From the NCBI GenBank assembly GCA_051000715.1, contig JBPCOB010000043.1, positions 1-23,164 of the forward strand: a stretch of DNA of 23,164 nt, given 5' to 3'. The position numbers and the translations under genes were made by a program. Under the pieces are notes generated by a model. That model did not search any database and had not been told where the DNA came from. It saw nothing but the letters and a program-made list of their open reading frames with translations. Below are positions 7,031 through 13,845 of the stretch, piece after piece. The stretch comes from JBPCOB01 sp051000715 (GTDB lineage Bacteria; Actinomycetota; Actinomycetes; JALYNC01). The stretch's first letter is position 1; every line of letters starts with the position of its first letter.

Positions 7031-8545
7031 ATGACCAGCCGTCGGGTGATGGGCACCGAGACCGAGTACGGCATCTCAGTGCCCGGGTCGCCGGGGGCGA
7101 ACGCCATGGTGGCGTCCTCGCAGATCGTCAACGCCTACCTGAACCCAGCGATAGCGCGGGACCGGCGTACCCGCTGGGACTTCGAGGAGGAAAATCCGCT
7201 TCGGGACGCCCGCGGCTTCGACCTGGCGCGGGACACGGCCGAGGCCGCCGGTCCGCCGGACGACGACCTCGGGTTGGCCAACGTCATCTTGACCAACGGT
7301 GCCCGCCTCTACGTGGATCACGCGCATCCCGAGTACTCCATGCCCGAAGTGACCAACGCGCGGGACGGGGTGATCTGGGACAAAGCCGGCGAGCGGGTGA
7401 TGGCCGAGGCGGCCCGCCGGGCCGCGCGGGTGCCGGGAGCGGCGCCGATTCAGCTGTACAAGAACAACACCGACAACAAGGGCGCGAGCTACGGCTGTCA
7501 CGAGAACTACCTGATGGCCCGGTCGACGCCCTTTGCCGACATCGTCCGGCACCTGACGCCGTTCTTCGTCTCCCGGCAGGTCGTGTGCGGTGCCGGCCGG
7601 GTCGGGATCGGCGCCGACGGTCGGGGAAGTGGGTTCCAGGTCAGCTCGCGGGCCGACTTCTTCGAGGTCGAGGTCGGGCTGGAGACCACGCTCAAGCGCC
7701 CGATCATCAACACCCGGGACGAGCCGCACGCCGACCCGGAGAAGTACCGGCGGCTCCATGTCATTCTCGGCGACGCCAACCTCAGCGAGACCTCGACCTA
7801 CCTCAAGCTGGGGACGACGGCCCTGGTGCTCGCGATGATCGAGGACCGCTGGCTGGCCGAGGATCTCTCGGTCGAGTCACCGGTGGCGACCCTGCGCGCG
7901 GTGTCGCACGACCCATCGCTGCGGCGTCTTCTCGTCCTGCGGGACGGGCGGCGGATGACCGGCGTGCAGCTGCAGATGGAGTACTTCGAGCAGGCGCGCA
8001 AGTACGTCGAGGACCGTTTCGGCGTGGACGCCGACGAGGTCACCGTCGACGTGCTGGACCGCTGGGAGTCGGCGCTCGACCGGCTGGAGCGCGACCCGAT
8101 GTCGCTCGCCGCCGAGCTGGACTGGGTGGCCAAGCTGGCGATCCTCGAAGGCTACCGCTCGCGCGACGGGCTCGAGTGGGACTCCCCGCGGCTGCAACTC
8201 GTCGACCTGCAGTACTCAGACGTACGGCCCGACAAGGGGCTCTACAACCGGCTGGTGGCGACCGGTCGGATGCGCACGCTGGTCACCGCGGACGAGGTGG
8301 ACGGGGCGATGAGCGAGCCGCCGGCCGACACGCGGGCCTACTTCCGCGGCCGCTGCCTGGCCCGGTACGGCGCCGACGTGGCCGCCGCCTCCTGGGACTC
8401 CGTCATCTTCGACGTCGGCCGCGACTCCCTGCAGCGGGTGCCGACCATGGAGCCGCTGCGGGGCACCAGGGCACATGTGGGGGCGCTGCTAGACCGCTGC
8501 GCCACCGCCGCCGAGCTGGTGGACGCACTCAGCGCCGGCCACTGA
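7031..8545 (+). CDS. dop: Depupylase / Pup deamidase Dop
   Basis: A 504-residue member of the PafA/Dop family, related to carboxylate-amine ligases such as glutamine synthetase. Dop hydrolyses the isopeptide bond between Pup and its target and, where Pup ends in Gln, deamidates it. Visible: the metal/ATP glutamate Glu10 in GTETEYG, the catalytic Asp96 in ARLYVDHAHPEYS, the KNNTDN..SYGCHENYL block (about 144-162), and RPIINTRDEPHADPEKYRRLHV further on. Residues about 40-84 form the insertion (Dop loop) that distinguishes Dop from PafA, and the HAHPEY sequence also separates it from the GSHPEY of PafA. Because Pup here ends in Glu, removal or recycling of Pup is the expected main activity. It is followed by a convergent minus-strand gene. 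Confidence 0.96.
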   Translation: MTSRRVMGTETEYGISVPGSPGANAMVASSQIVNAYLNPAIARDRRTRWDFEEENPLRDARGFDLARDTAEAAGPPDDDLGLANVILTNGARLYVDHAHPEYSMPEVTNARDGVIWDKAGERVMAEAARRAARVPGAAPIQLYKNNTDNKGASYGCHENYLMARSTPFADIVRHLTPFFVSRQVVCGAGRVGIGADGRGSGFQVSSRADFFEVEVGLETTLKRPIINTRDEPHADPEKYRRLHVILGDANLSETSTYLKLGTTALVLAMIEDRWLAEDLSVESPVATLRAVSHDPSLRRLLVLRDGRRMTGVQLQMEYFEQARKYVEDRFGVDADEVTVDVLDRWESALDRLERDPMSLAAELDWVAKLAILEGYRSRDGLEWDSPRLQLVDLQYSDVRPDKGLYNRLVATGRMRTLVTADEVDGAMSEPPADTRAYFRGRCLARYGADVAAASWDSVIFDVGRDSLQRVPTMEPLRGTRAHVGALLDRCATAAELVDALSAGH

Positions 8546-8565
8546 CCGTAGGTCGGCGTCCCTTT

Positions 8566-8603
8566 GCTCGGGGAGCCGCATCTGTGCCTCGTACTCCCTG
8601 AGC
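8566..8603. terminator. Candidate bidirectional hairpin between dop and the convergent coiled-coil gene
   Basis: GCTCGGGGAG (8566-8575) can pair with CTCCCTGAGC (8594-8603) over ten positions, nine Watson-Crick and one G-U, with an 18-base loop. It lies in the only intergenic gap between these convergent stop codons (8546-8614). There is no T-tract, as is common for actinobacterial terminators. Confidence 0.4.
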
Positions 8604-8614
8604 CGGGTACGGCT

Positions 8615-9508
8615 TCAGCTCGCCGGCGCACGGGCCTTCGCCAGCCGCCGGCGGGCGGTTTCCGCGGCCTGATGCGCCTGTCGAGCCGTCCGCCGAGCCG
8701 CCTCTGCCTCGGCTCCGGCGGTCCGCTCGGCCTCTCGGGCGGCACGCACCTGCTCGTCCACCTCGGCGAGCTGCCGGCGTAGCGCCGACGCTGCGGTCTC
8801 GGCCCGCTCGACCGCCTCGGCGGTGACCGCCTGCTCGGCCACCCGCCGCTCGTAGTGTCGTTGGGCGTCGTCCGCGAGGCCCGCGGCCTCCAGCGCGGCC
8901 TTCTCGGCCAGCCGGACGACCTCGGCCGCTTCCCGGCGCGCCGTGTCTGCGTTGGCAGGCTTCGTCGGTTTCCCGGGGCGTTGGATGGGTGGCGTTTCCG
9001 GCCCCATTGGGGCGGCGAGGCCCACGGCGTCGGCCAGGTCGGCCACCTCGCCGAAGCCGGCGTACCGCAACGGCCGCACCAACCGACCCGAGCGCACCGC
9101 CGTCGCAGCCGCCGGGTCGGCGGTGGCGGCCTCGAGCGTGAGCTGCACCTCCGCAGCGACTGTTGCCGGCACGGCGCGGTCCGCCAGCTCTTCCAGGCGG
9201 TCCACCATCCCCGCCACTGCGGTACGTCGGTCCTTCGTCAGCTGGCGGATCTCGGCAGCCGTCCCGTCCGCCATGGCGCGGCTGAGAGCCTCGCCAACCT
9301 CGATCAGCTGGTCGAGCTCCGCCCCGCGGTGGCGGACCAACAGGTTGACCAGCCAGGCGGCCACGCTCGGCCGGCGCAGTCCGCGGACCTCGGTTGCAAG
9401 TTCCCGTTCGCCCGCCTTGCGCAGCCGGGCGGCGAAGTCATCCCGGGCGGCGATGAACTGCTCGGGCGTCAGGGCGTAGAGCTCGTCCGCCGCCGCCTGC
9501 AGCGCCAT
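8615..9508 (-). CDS. Conserved actinobacterial hypothetical protein with long C-terminal coiled coil
   Basis: I recognise this only as a type of conserved hypothetical protein seen in Actinobacteria; no biochemical function is assigned. From ATG 9508 it has 297 residues. An N-terminal helical region (about 1-60) includes LTPEQFIAARDDFAARLR and LRRPSVAAWLVNLL, which looks like a conserved family signature. A middle helical region runs to about 165, a Pro-rich linker lies near 168-188, and from about 190 to 295 there is an Ala/Glu/Arg heptad-rich segment that should form a long coiled coil. There is no signal peptide or membrane segment. The frame is open for another 79 codons upstream, but that part lacks conserved features and would run across the pup start, so the inner ATG was chosen. 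It is divergent from pup and convergent with dop. Confidence 0.75.
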   Translation of the reverse strand: MALQAAADELYALTPEQFIAARDDFAARLRKAGERELATEVRGLRRPSVAAWLVNLLVRHRGAELDQLIEVGEALSRAMADGTAAEIRQLTKDRRTAVAGMVDRLEELADRAVPATVAAEVQLTLEAATADPAAATAVRSGRLVRPLRYAGFGEVADLADAVGLAAPMGPETPPIQRPGKPTKPANADTARREAAEVVRLAEKAALEAAGLADDAQRHYERRVAEQAVTAEAVERAETAASALRRQLAEVDEQVRAAREAERTAGAEAEAARRTARQAHQAAETARRRLAKARAPAS

Positions 9509-9514
9509 GTGGAC

Positions 9515-9520
9515 AGTCTT
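9515..9520 (-). promoter_or_regulatory. Weak candidate -10 box for the coiled-coil protein gene
   Basis: On the minus strand AAGACT is followed by six bases and ATG 9508. It keeps the A and final T of TANNNT but lacks the first T, and differs from the dop box TAGACT at one position. It is listed mainly because its spacing matches the other leaderless boxes. Confidence 0.25.
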
Positions 9521-9564
9521 CCAGTGTCGAGACCGCCGTAGCCGCTCCTGTCGGGGCCCGCGGG

Positions 9565-9570
9565 TAGGGT
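9565..9570 (+). promoter_or_regulatory. Predicted -10 box for pup (leadered transcript)
   Basis: TAGGGT lies 29 bases before the pup ATG, predicting a leader of roughly 23 bases that includes the Shine-Dalgarno-like GGGAG (9589-9593). It would drive pup, the endonuclease-like gene and the proteasome core genes. Confidence 0.45.
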
Positions 9571-9599
9571 TGGCAGGAATCGACACCCGGGAGAGCGGC

Positions 9600-9824
9600 A
9601 TGGCGAACAAGGACAGCGGCAGTGGACAGCAGCGCGCCAATCGCAGGTCTGAAGGGGTCGAAGAGAGCGCTGCGGAAACCGAGGCTACCGGCGCGGATGC
9701 CGTCAGAGAAAGGCACGAGAAACTGTCCGACGACGTCGACTCCATGCTCGACGAGATCGACGAGGTGTTAGAGGAGAACGCCGAGGACTTCGTGCGTAGC
9801 TACGTCCAAAAAGGCGGCGAATAG
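9600..9824 (+). CDS. pup: Prokaryotic ubiquitin-like protein Pup
   Basis: A 74-residue, largely disordered protein that is attached through its C-terminal Glu to lysines of target proteins, marking them for the proteasome. The N-terminal half is polar and is the part the ATPase engages to begin unfolding. The C-terminal half carries the conserved SDDVDSMLDEIDEVLEENAE helix that docks on the Mpa coiled coil, then FVRSYVQKGGE. The final residues are Gly-Gly-Glu, not Gly-Gly-Gln, so the protein can be ligated without deamidation. ATG 9600 was chosen because it gives the exact family N-terminus and has a Shine-Dalgarno-like GGGAG at good spacing; the frame is open upstream. Leu57 is encoded by TTA, a rare codon in such DNA. 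The next gene starts four bases after its stop. Confidence 0.97.
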   Translation: MANKDSGSGQQRANRRSEGVEESAAETEATGADAVRERHEKLSDDVDSMLDEIDEVLEENAEDFVRSYVQKGGE

Positions 9825-9828
9825 TCAC

Positions 9829-10341
9829 GTGAAACGATGTGCGGACTGTAAAATCCAAAGGCCGTTTTCCGATTACCCCCGCAACCGACATCTGTCGGCT
9901 GGTTACGGCGTTTACTGTAAGAGCTGCTTCGCCGTTCGTGGGGCGGCTAGTTGCCGGCGCCGCCGTGCGGCAGAAGGGAAGACCGGAGGTTACTGCAAGC
10001 CGTGTCATAATGCAAAGGGAAAGGCCACGTACACACGCCTCTACGGGAGCACTCGCCATTACCACTTGCAGCGGCGATACGGCATCAGCGCTGCGAAGGT
10101 GTTCGAGCTGATCGCGGAACAGGGTGGGGTCTGTGCGATCTGCTTGACCGGCAAGCCGGAGCATGTCGACCACGACCATCGGACCGGGGAGGTCCGCGGC
10201 ATCCTCTGCTTCAACTGCAACGGTGGGCTGGGCCAGATGCGCGATCGAGTGGATGTGCTGCTGGCCGCCGTCGACTACCTAGGAGAGAAACCGTGGCGGA
10301 AGGCCCTCGTGGCGCCGCGCGCCTACCGGCTGCATTCCTGA
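9829..10341 (+). CDS. Endonuclease VII-like HNH nuclease (zinc-finger protein)
   Basis: A 170-residue protein of the recombination endonuclease VII family (T4 gp49-like His-Me finger nucleases that cut branched DNA). The catalytic region has Cys102 and Cys105, the HVDHDH motif at 112-117, then Cys127 and Cys130 followed by Asn131, and a GLGQMRD stretch. This matches the zinc-held DHDH...N arrangement of T4 endonuclease VII. The N-terminal half has three CxxC pairs (Cys4/7, Cys30/33, Cys56/59) spaced exactly 26 residues apart, apparently repeated zinc knuckles. The gene begins at GTG four bases after pup and overlaps prcB by 49 bases, so it is part of the pup-prcB operon. Its first half is visibly more A/T-rich than its neighbours. 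Similar genes occur between pup and prcB in some Actinobacteria; a proteasome role is not established. Confidence 0.85.
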   Translation: MKRCADCKIQRPFSDYPRNRHLSAGYGVYCKSCFAVRGAASCRRRRAAEGKTGGYCKPCHNAKGKATYTRLYGSTRHYHLQRRYGISAAKVFELIAEQGGVCAICLTGKPEHVDHDHRTGEVRGILCFNCNGGLGQMRDRVDVLLAAVDYLGEKPWRKALVAPRAYRLHS

Positions 10342-11141
10342 CCCCGGGCGGCGCGTCGTTCACCGACTTCCTCGGCGCGCATGCACCGGACCTGCTGCCG
10401 GGGCGTCGGACGGTTCCGCGCGTCGCCGTGACCACCGAGGTGCCGCACGGCACGACGATTGTCGCGGTCACCTCCGCCGCCGGCGTGGTGATGGCGGGGG
10501 ACCGGCGGGCCACCATGGGCAACGTCATCGCGCAGCGGGACATGGAGAAGGTGTTCCAGGCCGACGAGTACTCCTGCGTCGGCATCGCCGGCTCGGCCGG
10601 CTTCGCGGTGGAGATCGTCCGGCTGTTCCAGGTGGAGCTCGAGCACTACGAGAAGCTCGAGGGCACGACCCTGTCCCTTGACGGCAAGGCCAACCGGCTG
10701 TCACAGATGATCCGCAACAACCTCCCGATGGCGTTGCAGGGCCTGGCCGTCGTACCGCTGTTCGCGGGGTATGACCTCGAGACCGGGACCGGCCGGATTC
10801 TCAGCTACGACATCACCGGTGGCCGCTACGAGGAGCACTCCTTCCACAGCGTCGGATCGGGGTCCGTCTTCGCCCGTGGTGCGCTCAAGAAGCTCTACCG
10901 CGACGATATGGACGAACCCGATGCGGTGCTCGCCTGCGTACACGCCCTCTACGACGCCGCCGATGACGACTCGGCCACCGGCGGGCCTGACCTGACCCGG
11001 CAGATCTTCCCGGTGGTCGTGACCGTCACGGACGAGGGTTTCCGCCGGCTGCCCGACGAGGAAGTGGGCGCAACCGTCGCCACCGTACTGGACGAGCGGA
11101 TGACGAGCCCCGGCGGGCCACCCGCCCCGCTCCGCGGCTGA
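10293..11141 (+). CDS. prcB: Proteasome subunit beta PrcB
   Basis: The 282-residue precursor of the catalytic subunit of the 20S core. The propeptide is residues 1-53, cut after His-Gly so that Thr54 in HGTTIVAV becomes the N-terminal nucleophile. Typical active-site features follow: the AGDRRAT segment (about 68-74), including the Asp and Arg near the catalytic site, then MEKVF with the conserved Lys and GIAGSAGFA. GTG 10293 was chosen because AGGAG (10281-10285) sits seven bases upstream and the propeptide length is normal; the first 49 bases lie inside the endonuclease-like gene in another frame. The protein ends in a Pro/Gly-rich tail. A 78-base gap separates it from prcA. Confidence 0.96.
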   Translation: MAEGPRGAARLPAAFLTPGGASFTDFLGAHAPDLLPGRRTVPRVAVTTEVPHGTTIVAVTSAAGVVMAGDRRATMGNVIAQRDMEKVFQADEYSCVGIAGSAGFAVEIVRLFQVELEHYEKLEGTTLSLDGKANRLSQMIRNNLPMALQGLAVVPLFAGYDLETGTGRILSYDITGGRYEEHSFHSVGSGSVFARGALKKLYRDDMDEPDAVLACVHALYDAADDDSATGGPDLTRQIFPVVVTVTDEGFRRLPDEEVGATVATVLDERMTSPGGPPAPLRG

Positions 11142-11144
11142 GCG

Positions 11145-11179
11145 CCGCAGCCGACCCGCAGCCGACACCCGCAGCCAAG
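11145..11179 (+). repeat. Short tandem repeat between prcB and prcA
   Basis: CCGCAGCCGAC occurs twice back to back (11145-11155 and 11156-11166). A third, degenerate copy (CCGCAGCCAAG, 11169-11179) follows after two bases. It begins four bases after the prcB stop and fills much of the prcB-prcA gap. No function is evident. Confidence 0.6.
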
Positions 11180-11219
11180 CGCCGATATCCAGGCTCGATG
11201 ACCCGGAGGCTTTCCACCC

Positions 11220-11975
11220 GTGAGCATGCCGTTCTACGTCTCGCCCGAGCAGCAGATGAAGGACCGGGCGGACTACGCCCGCAAGGGAATCGCCCGCGGG
11301 CGAAGCGTCGTCGTCCTGACCTACGCCGACGGGATCCTGTTCGTGGCCGAGAATCCGTCCAGGGCCCTGCACAAGGTCAGCGAGATCTACGACCAGATCG
11401 CCTTCGCCGCGGTGGGCAAGTACAACGAGTTCGAGAGCCTGCGCGTGGCCGGGGTCCGGCTGGCCGATCTGCGGGGCTACTCCTACGACCGCCGGGACGT
11501 GACCGGTCGCGGCCTGGCCAACGCCTACGCGCAAACCCTCGGCACCATCTTCAGCGGTCCGGGGGAGAAGCCGTACGAGGTGGAGATCGTGGTGGCCGAG
11601 GTCGGCGACCGGCCCGAGGACGACCAGCTCTACCGGCTGACCTACGACGGGTCGGTGGCAGACGAGATGGGCTTCGTGGCGATGGGCGGCCTGGCGGAAC
11701 CCATCACCGCCAGCCTGCGCAGCGAGCACCGCGAGGGACTTCCACTAGAGGAAGCGTTGCAGCTCGCGGTCCGGGCGCTCTCCCAGCAGGACGGCGAGCC
11801 CCGCACGCTGGCCCCTTCGCAGCTCGAAGTGGCGGTTCTCGACCGCACCCGGCCCCGGCGCAAGTTCCGCCGGCTGGTCGGACCACAGCTCGAGCGGTTG
11901 ATCGGGACCCCGAACGCCCCTGTCCCGCCGGAGACCGGCGGAGACGCCGGCGACGGCCCGCACGCCACGACCTGA
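11220..11975 (+). CDS. prcA: Proteasome subunit alpha PrcA
   Basis: A 251-residue subunit forming the two outer, non-catalytic rings of the 20S core, which gate entry and dock Mpa. The N-terminal FYVSPEQQMKDRADYARKGIARGRS is the gate and H0-helix region typical of actinobacterial alpha subunits. It continues into the Ntn fold (VVVLTYADGILFVAENP, KVSEIYDQIAFAAVGKYNEFE). It lacks the N-terminal nucleophile Thr, as expected for alpha. The last 25 or so residues form a Pro/Gly-rich flexible tail. GTG 11220 has GGAGG ten bases upstream (11205-11209); ATG 11226 is an alternative with poorer spacing. It lies in an operon with prcB and is followed nine bases later by the ChaB-like gene. Confidence 0.95.
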   Translation: MSMPFYVSPEQQMKDRADYARKGIARGRSVVVLTYADGILFVAENPSRALHKVSEIYDQIAFAAVGKYNEFESLRVAGVRLADLRGYSYDRRDVTGRGLANAYAQTLGTIFSGPGEKPYEVEIVVAEVGDRPEDDQLYRLTYDGSVADEMGFVAMGGLAEPITASLRSEHREGLPLEEALQLAVRALSQQDGEPRTLAPSQLEVAVLDRTRPRRKFRRLVGPQLERLIGTPNAPVPPETGGDAGDGPHATT

Positions 11976-11984
11976 GGAGACCCC

Positions 11985-12413
11985 ATGCCGGAGCGGCCCG
12001 AGACGTCGCGCGACGACCTGCCTTCGACGCTGGAACGCTCGGAGGAGAAGGCGCAGGAGACCTTTCTCGCCGCCCTCGAGTCCGCCCGGGAGACCTACCA
12101 GGGCAACGAGGAGGCCTCGCACCGAGTGGCCTTCGCCGCGGTGAAGCACGGCTTCGAGAAGGTAGGGGACCACTGGGAGCGCAAGGAGGAGAAGGGACCG
12201 TCCGACCCGCAAGCGGCGCGGGGCGGAGCCCGGGCCCGGCGCGGCGGCCAGACCGCAGGCGGGGTGGATGCCAACGCGAGCAAGGCGCATCTCTACGAGC
12301 TGGCCCAGCGCCTCGAGGTGGCCGGCCGGTCCACGATGAGCAAGAGCGAGCTGGTGGAGGCGCTGCAAAAGGCCAATGACAGAGAGACCGCGCGCGCCCG
12401 CCGGGACAGCTGA
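11985..12413 (+). CDS. ChaB-domain protein with Rho N-terminal/SAP-like motif
   Basis: A 142-residue small protein of unknown function. Residues about 10-67 match the ChaB fold family (LPSTLERSEEKAQETFLAALE, ASHRVAFAAVKHGFEKVG, HWERK), named after an E. coli protein linked to the ChaA cation antiporter but not well understood. A Gly/Arg-rich linker (about 68-95) follows. Residues about 98-130 (SKAHLYELAQRLEVAGRSTM, SKSELVEAL) form a small helical motif like the Rho-N or SAP nucleic-acid-binding fold. The combination suggests a nucleic-acid-binding protein. GGAGA lies seven bases before ATG 11985, and the gene starts nine bases after prcA, so it is co-transcribed with the proteasome core. Whether it works with the proteasome is not known. 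Confidence 0.75.
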   Translation: MPERPETSRDDLPSTLERSEEKAQETFLAALESARETYQGNEEASHRVAFAAVKHGFEKVGDHWERKEEKGPSDPQAARGGARARRGGQTAGGVDANASKAHLYELAQRLEVAGRSTMSKSELVEALQKANDRETARARRDS

Positions 12414-12439
12414 CCGGCGGAGTCGGGCCGGGTGCCGCC

Positions 12440-12445
12440 TACTGT
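12440..12445 (+). promoter_or_regulatory. Predicted leaderless -10 box for pafA
   Basis: TACTGT is followed by six bases and ATG 12452, with no Shine-Dalgarno site in between. It predicts that pafA has its own leaderless transcript within the proteasome gene series. Confidence 0.6.
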
Positions 12446-12451
12446 TGGGCC

Positions 12452-13810
12452 ATGGAGCGGCGGATCTTCGGGCTGGAGAACGAGTACGGCGTCACCTGCA
12501 CGTTCCGCGGCCAGCGCCGGCTCTCACCGGACGAGGTCGCCCGCTACCTGTTTCGCCGGGTCGTCTCTTGGGGCCGGTCCAGCAATGTCTTCCTGCGCAA
12601 CGGCGCCCGGCTCTACCTCGACGTCGGCAGCCATCCGGAGTACGCCACCCCGGAATGCGACAGCCCGATCGACCTGGTCACCCACGACAAGGCCGGGGAG
12701 CGCATCCTCGAGGGGCTTCTCAAGGACGCCGAGCGGCGGCTGCGCGAGGAGGGCATCGCCGGCGACATCTACCTGTTCAAGAACAACACCGACTCCGCCG
12801 GCAACTCCTACGGCTGCCATGAGAACTACCTGGTCGGTCGGCATGGTGAGTTCAGCCGGCTGGCCGACGTACTGATCCCGTTCCTGGTCACCCGGCAGGT
12901 CATCGTCGGTGCCGGCAAGGTGCTGCAGACGCCGCGGGGGTCGGTGTACTGCGTCAGCCAGCGCGCCGAGCACATCTGGGAGGGCGTCTCCTCGGCCACC
13001 ACCCGGTCCCGACCGATCATCAACACCCGGGACGAGCCGCACGCGGACGCCGAGCGGTTCCGTCGGCTGCACGTGATCGTGGGCGACTCCAACATGAGCG
13101 AGACCACGACACTGCTCAAGATCGGTACGACGGACCTCGTCCTGCGCATGATCGAGGCCGGGGTGGTGCTGCGCGACATGACCCTGGAGAACCCGATCCG
13201 GGCGATCCGCGAGGTCAGCCACGACATCAGCGGCCGCCGCCGGGTCAAGCTGGCCAACGGCCGGGAGGCCAGCGCGCTGGACATCCAATCCGAGTACCTG
13301 GCCAAGGCCAGCGACTTCATCACCAGGCGCGGCGCGGACCCGGTCACCCGCAGGGTGCTCGAGCTGTGGGAACGAACCCTGCGGGCGGTCTCCACCGGGG
13401 ACCTGGACCTGGTCGCCCGCGAGATCGACTGGGTGGCGAAGTATCAGCTCATCGAGCGCTACCGGGCCAAGTACGACCTGACGCTGTCCTCGCCGCGGGT
13501 GGCCCAGCTCGACCTGGCCTACCACGACGTGAACCGCGCCCGCGGGCTCTACTACCTGTTGGAGCGGCGCGGCGCGATGGCGAGGGTCACCAGCGACCTG
13601 GCCATCTTCGAGGCGAAGGCCGTCCCGCCGCAGACGACGCGGGCCCGGCTGCGGGGCGAGTTCATCCGCCGGGCCCAGGACAAGCGGCGCGACTTCACGG
13701 TGGACTGGGTGCACCTCAAGCTCAACGACCAGGCGCAGCGCACCGTGCTGTGCAAGGACCCGTTCCGGTCGGTGGACGACCGGGTCGACAAGCTGATCGC
13801 CAGCATGTGA
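12452..13810 (+). CDS. pafA: Pup--protein ligase PafA
   Basis: A 452-residue ATP-dependent ligase that activates the C-terminal Glu of Pup as a phosphate and joins it to target lysines. It belongs to the same fold family as Dop. Visible: Glu9 in FGLENEYG, which binds the metal/nucleotide; the catalytic base Asp57 in ARLYLDVGSHPEY; the KNNTDSAGNSYGCHENYLVG block (about 110-129); RPIINTRDEPHADAERFRRL; and the C-terminal AQRTVLCKDPF region (about 430-440). It lacks the Dop-type insertion after the first strands. The N-terminus at ATG 12452 matches the family start, and a -10 box lies six bases upstream. It is followed by convergent minus-strand genes, so in this organism pafA is separated from pafB and pafC. 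Confidence 0.97.
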   Translation: MERRIFGLENEYGVTCTFRGQRRLSPDEVARYLFRRVVSWGRSSNVFLRNGARLYLDVGSHPEYATPECDSPIDLVTHDKAGERILEGLLKDAERRLREEGIAGDIYLFKNNTDSAGNSYGCHENYLVGRHGEFSRLADVLIPFLVTRQVIVGAGKVLQTPRGSVYCVSQRAEHIWEGVSSATTRSRPIINTRDEPHADAERFRRLHVIVGDSNMSETTTLLKIGTTDLVLRMIEAGVVLRDMTLENPIRAIREVSHDISGRRRVKLANGREASALDIQSEYLAKASDFITRRGADPVTRRVLELWERTLRAVSTGDLDLVAREIDWVAKYQLIERYRAKYDLTLSSPRVAQLDLAYHDVNRARGLYYLLERRGAMARVTSDLAIFEAKAVPPQTTRARLRGEFIRRAQDKRRDFTVDWVHLKLNDQAQRTVLCKDPFRSVDDRVDKLIASM

Positions 13811-13817
13811 GGCGGAA

Positions 13818-13845
13818 CGGCCGCATCAGCGGAGCAGCGCGGCCG
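13818..13845. terminator. Candidate bidirectional hairpin at the pafA / DUF3866 convergent junction
   Basis: CGGCCGC (13818-13824) and GCGGCCG (13839-13845) form a perfect seven-base inverted repeat with a 14-base loop. The left arm lies in the 15-base gap after pafA and the right arm in the last codons of the minus-strand gene. There is no T-tract. The position fits a shared terminator, but such GC-rich palindromes also arise by chance here. Confidence 0.35.

Noticed and set aside
4572..7034. An 820-codon open frame on the plus strand, overlapping trmI and mpa
   Set aside because: It is a shifted-frame shadow of two clearly coding genes. Its translation is dominated by Arg, Gly, Pro and Ala with no recognisable domain, as expected from GC-rich DNA.
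12422..12812. Similarity between the dop (7031-8545) and pafA (12452-13810) genes as a possible recent duplication
   Set aside because: They share fold-level motifs (TEYG/NEYG, HPEY, KNNTD, RPIINTRDEPHAD) but are ancient paralogues present together in all Pup systems. There is no recent repeat at the DNA level.
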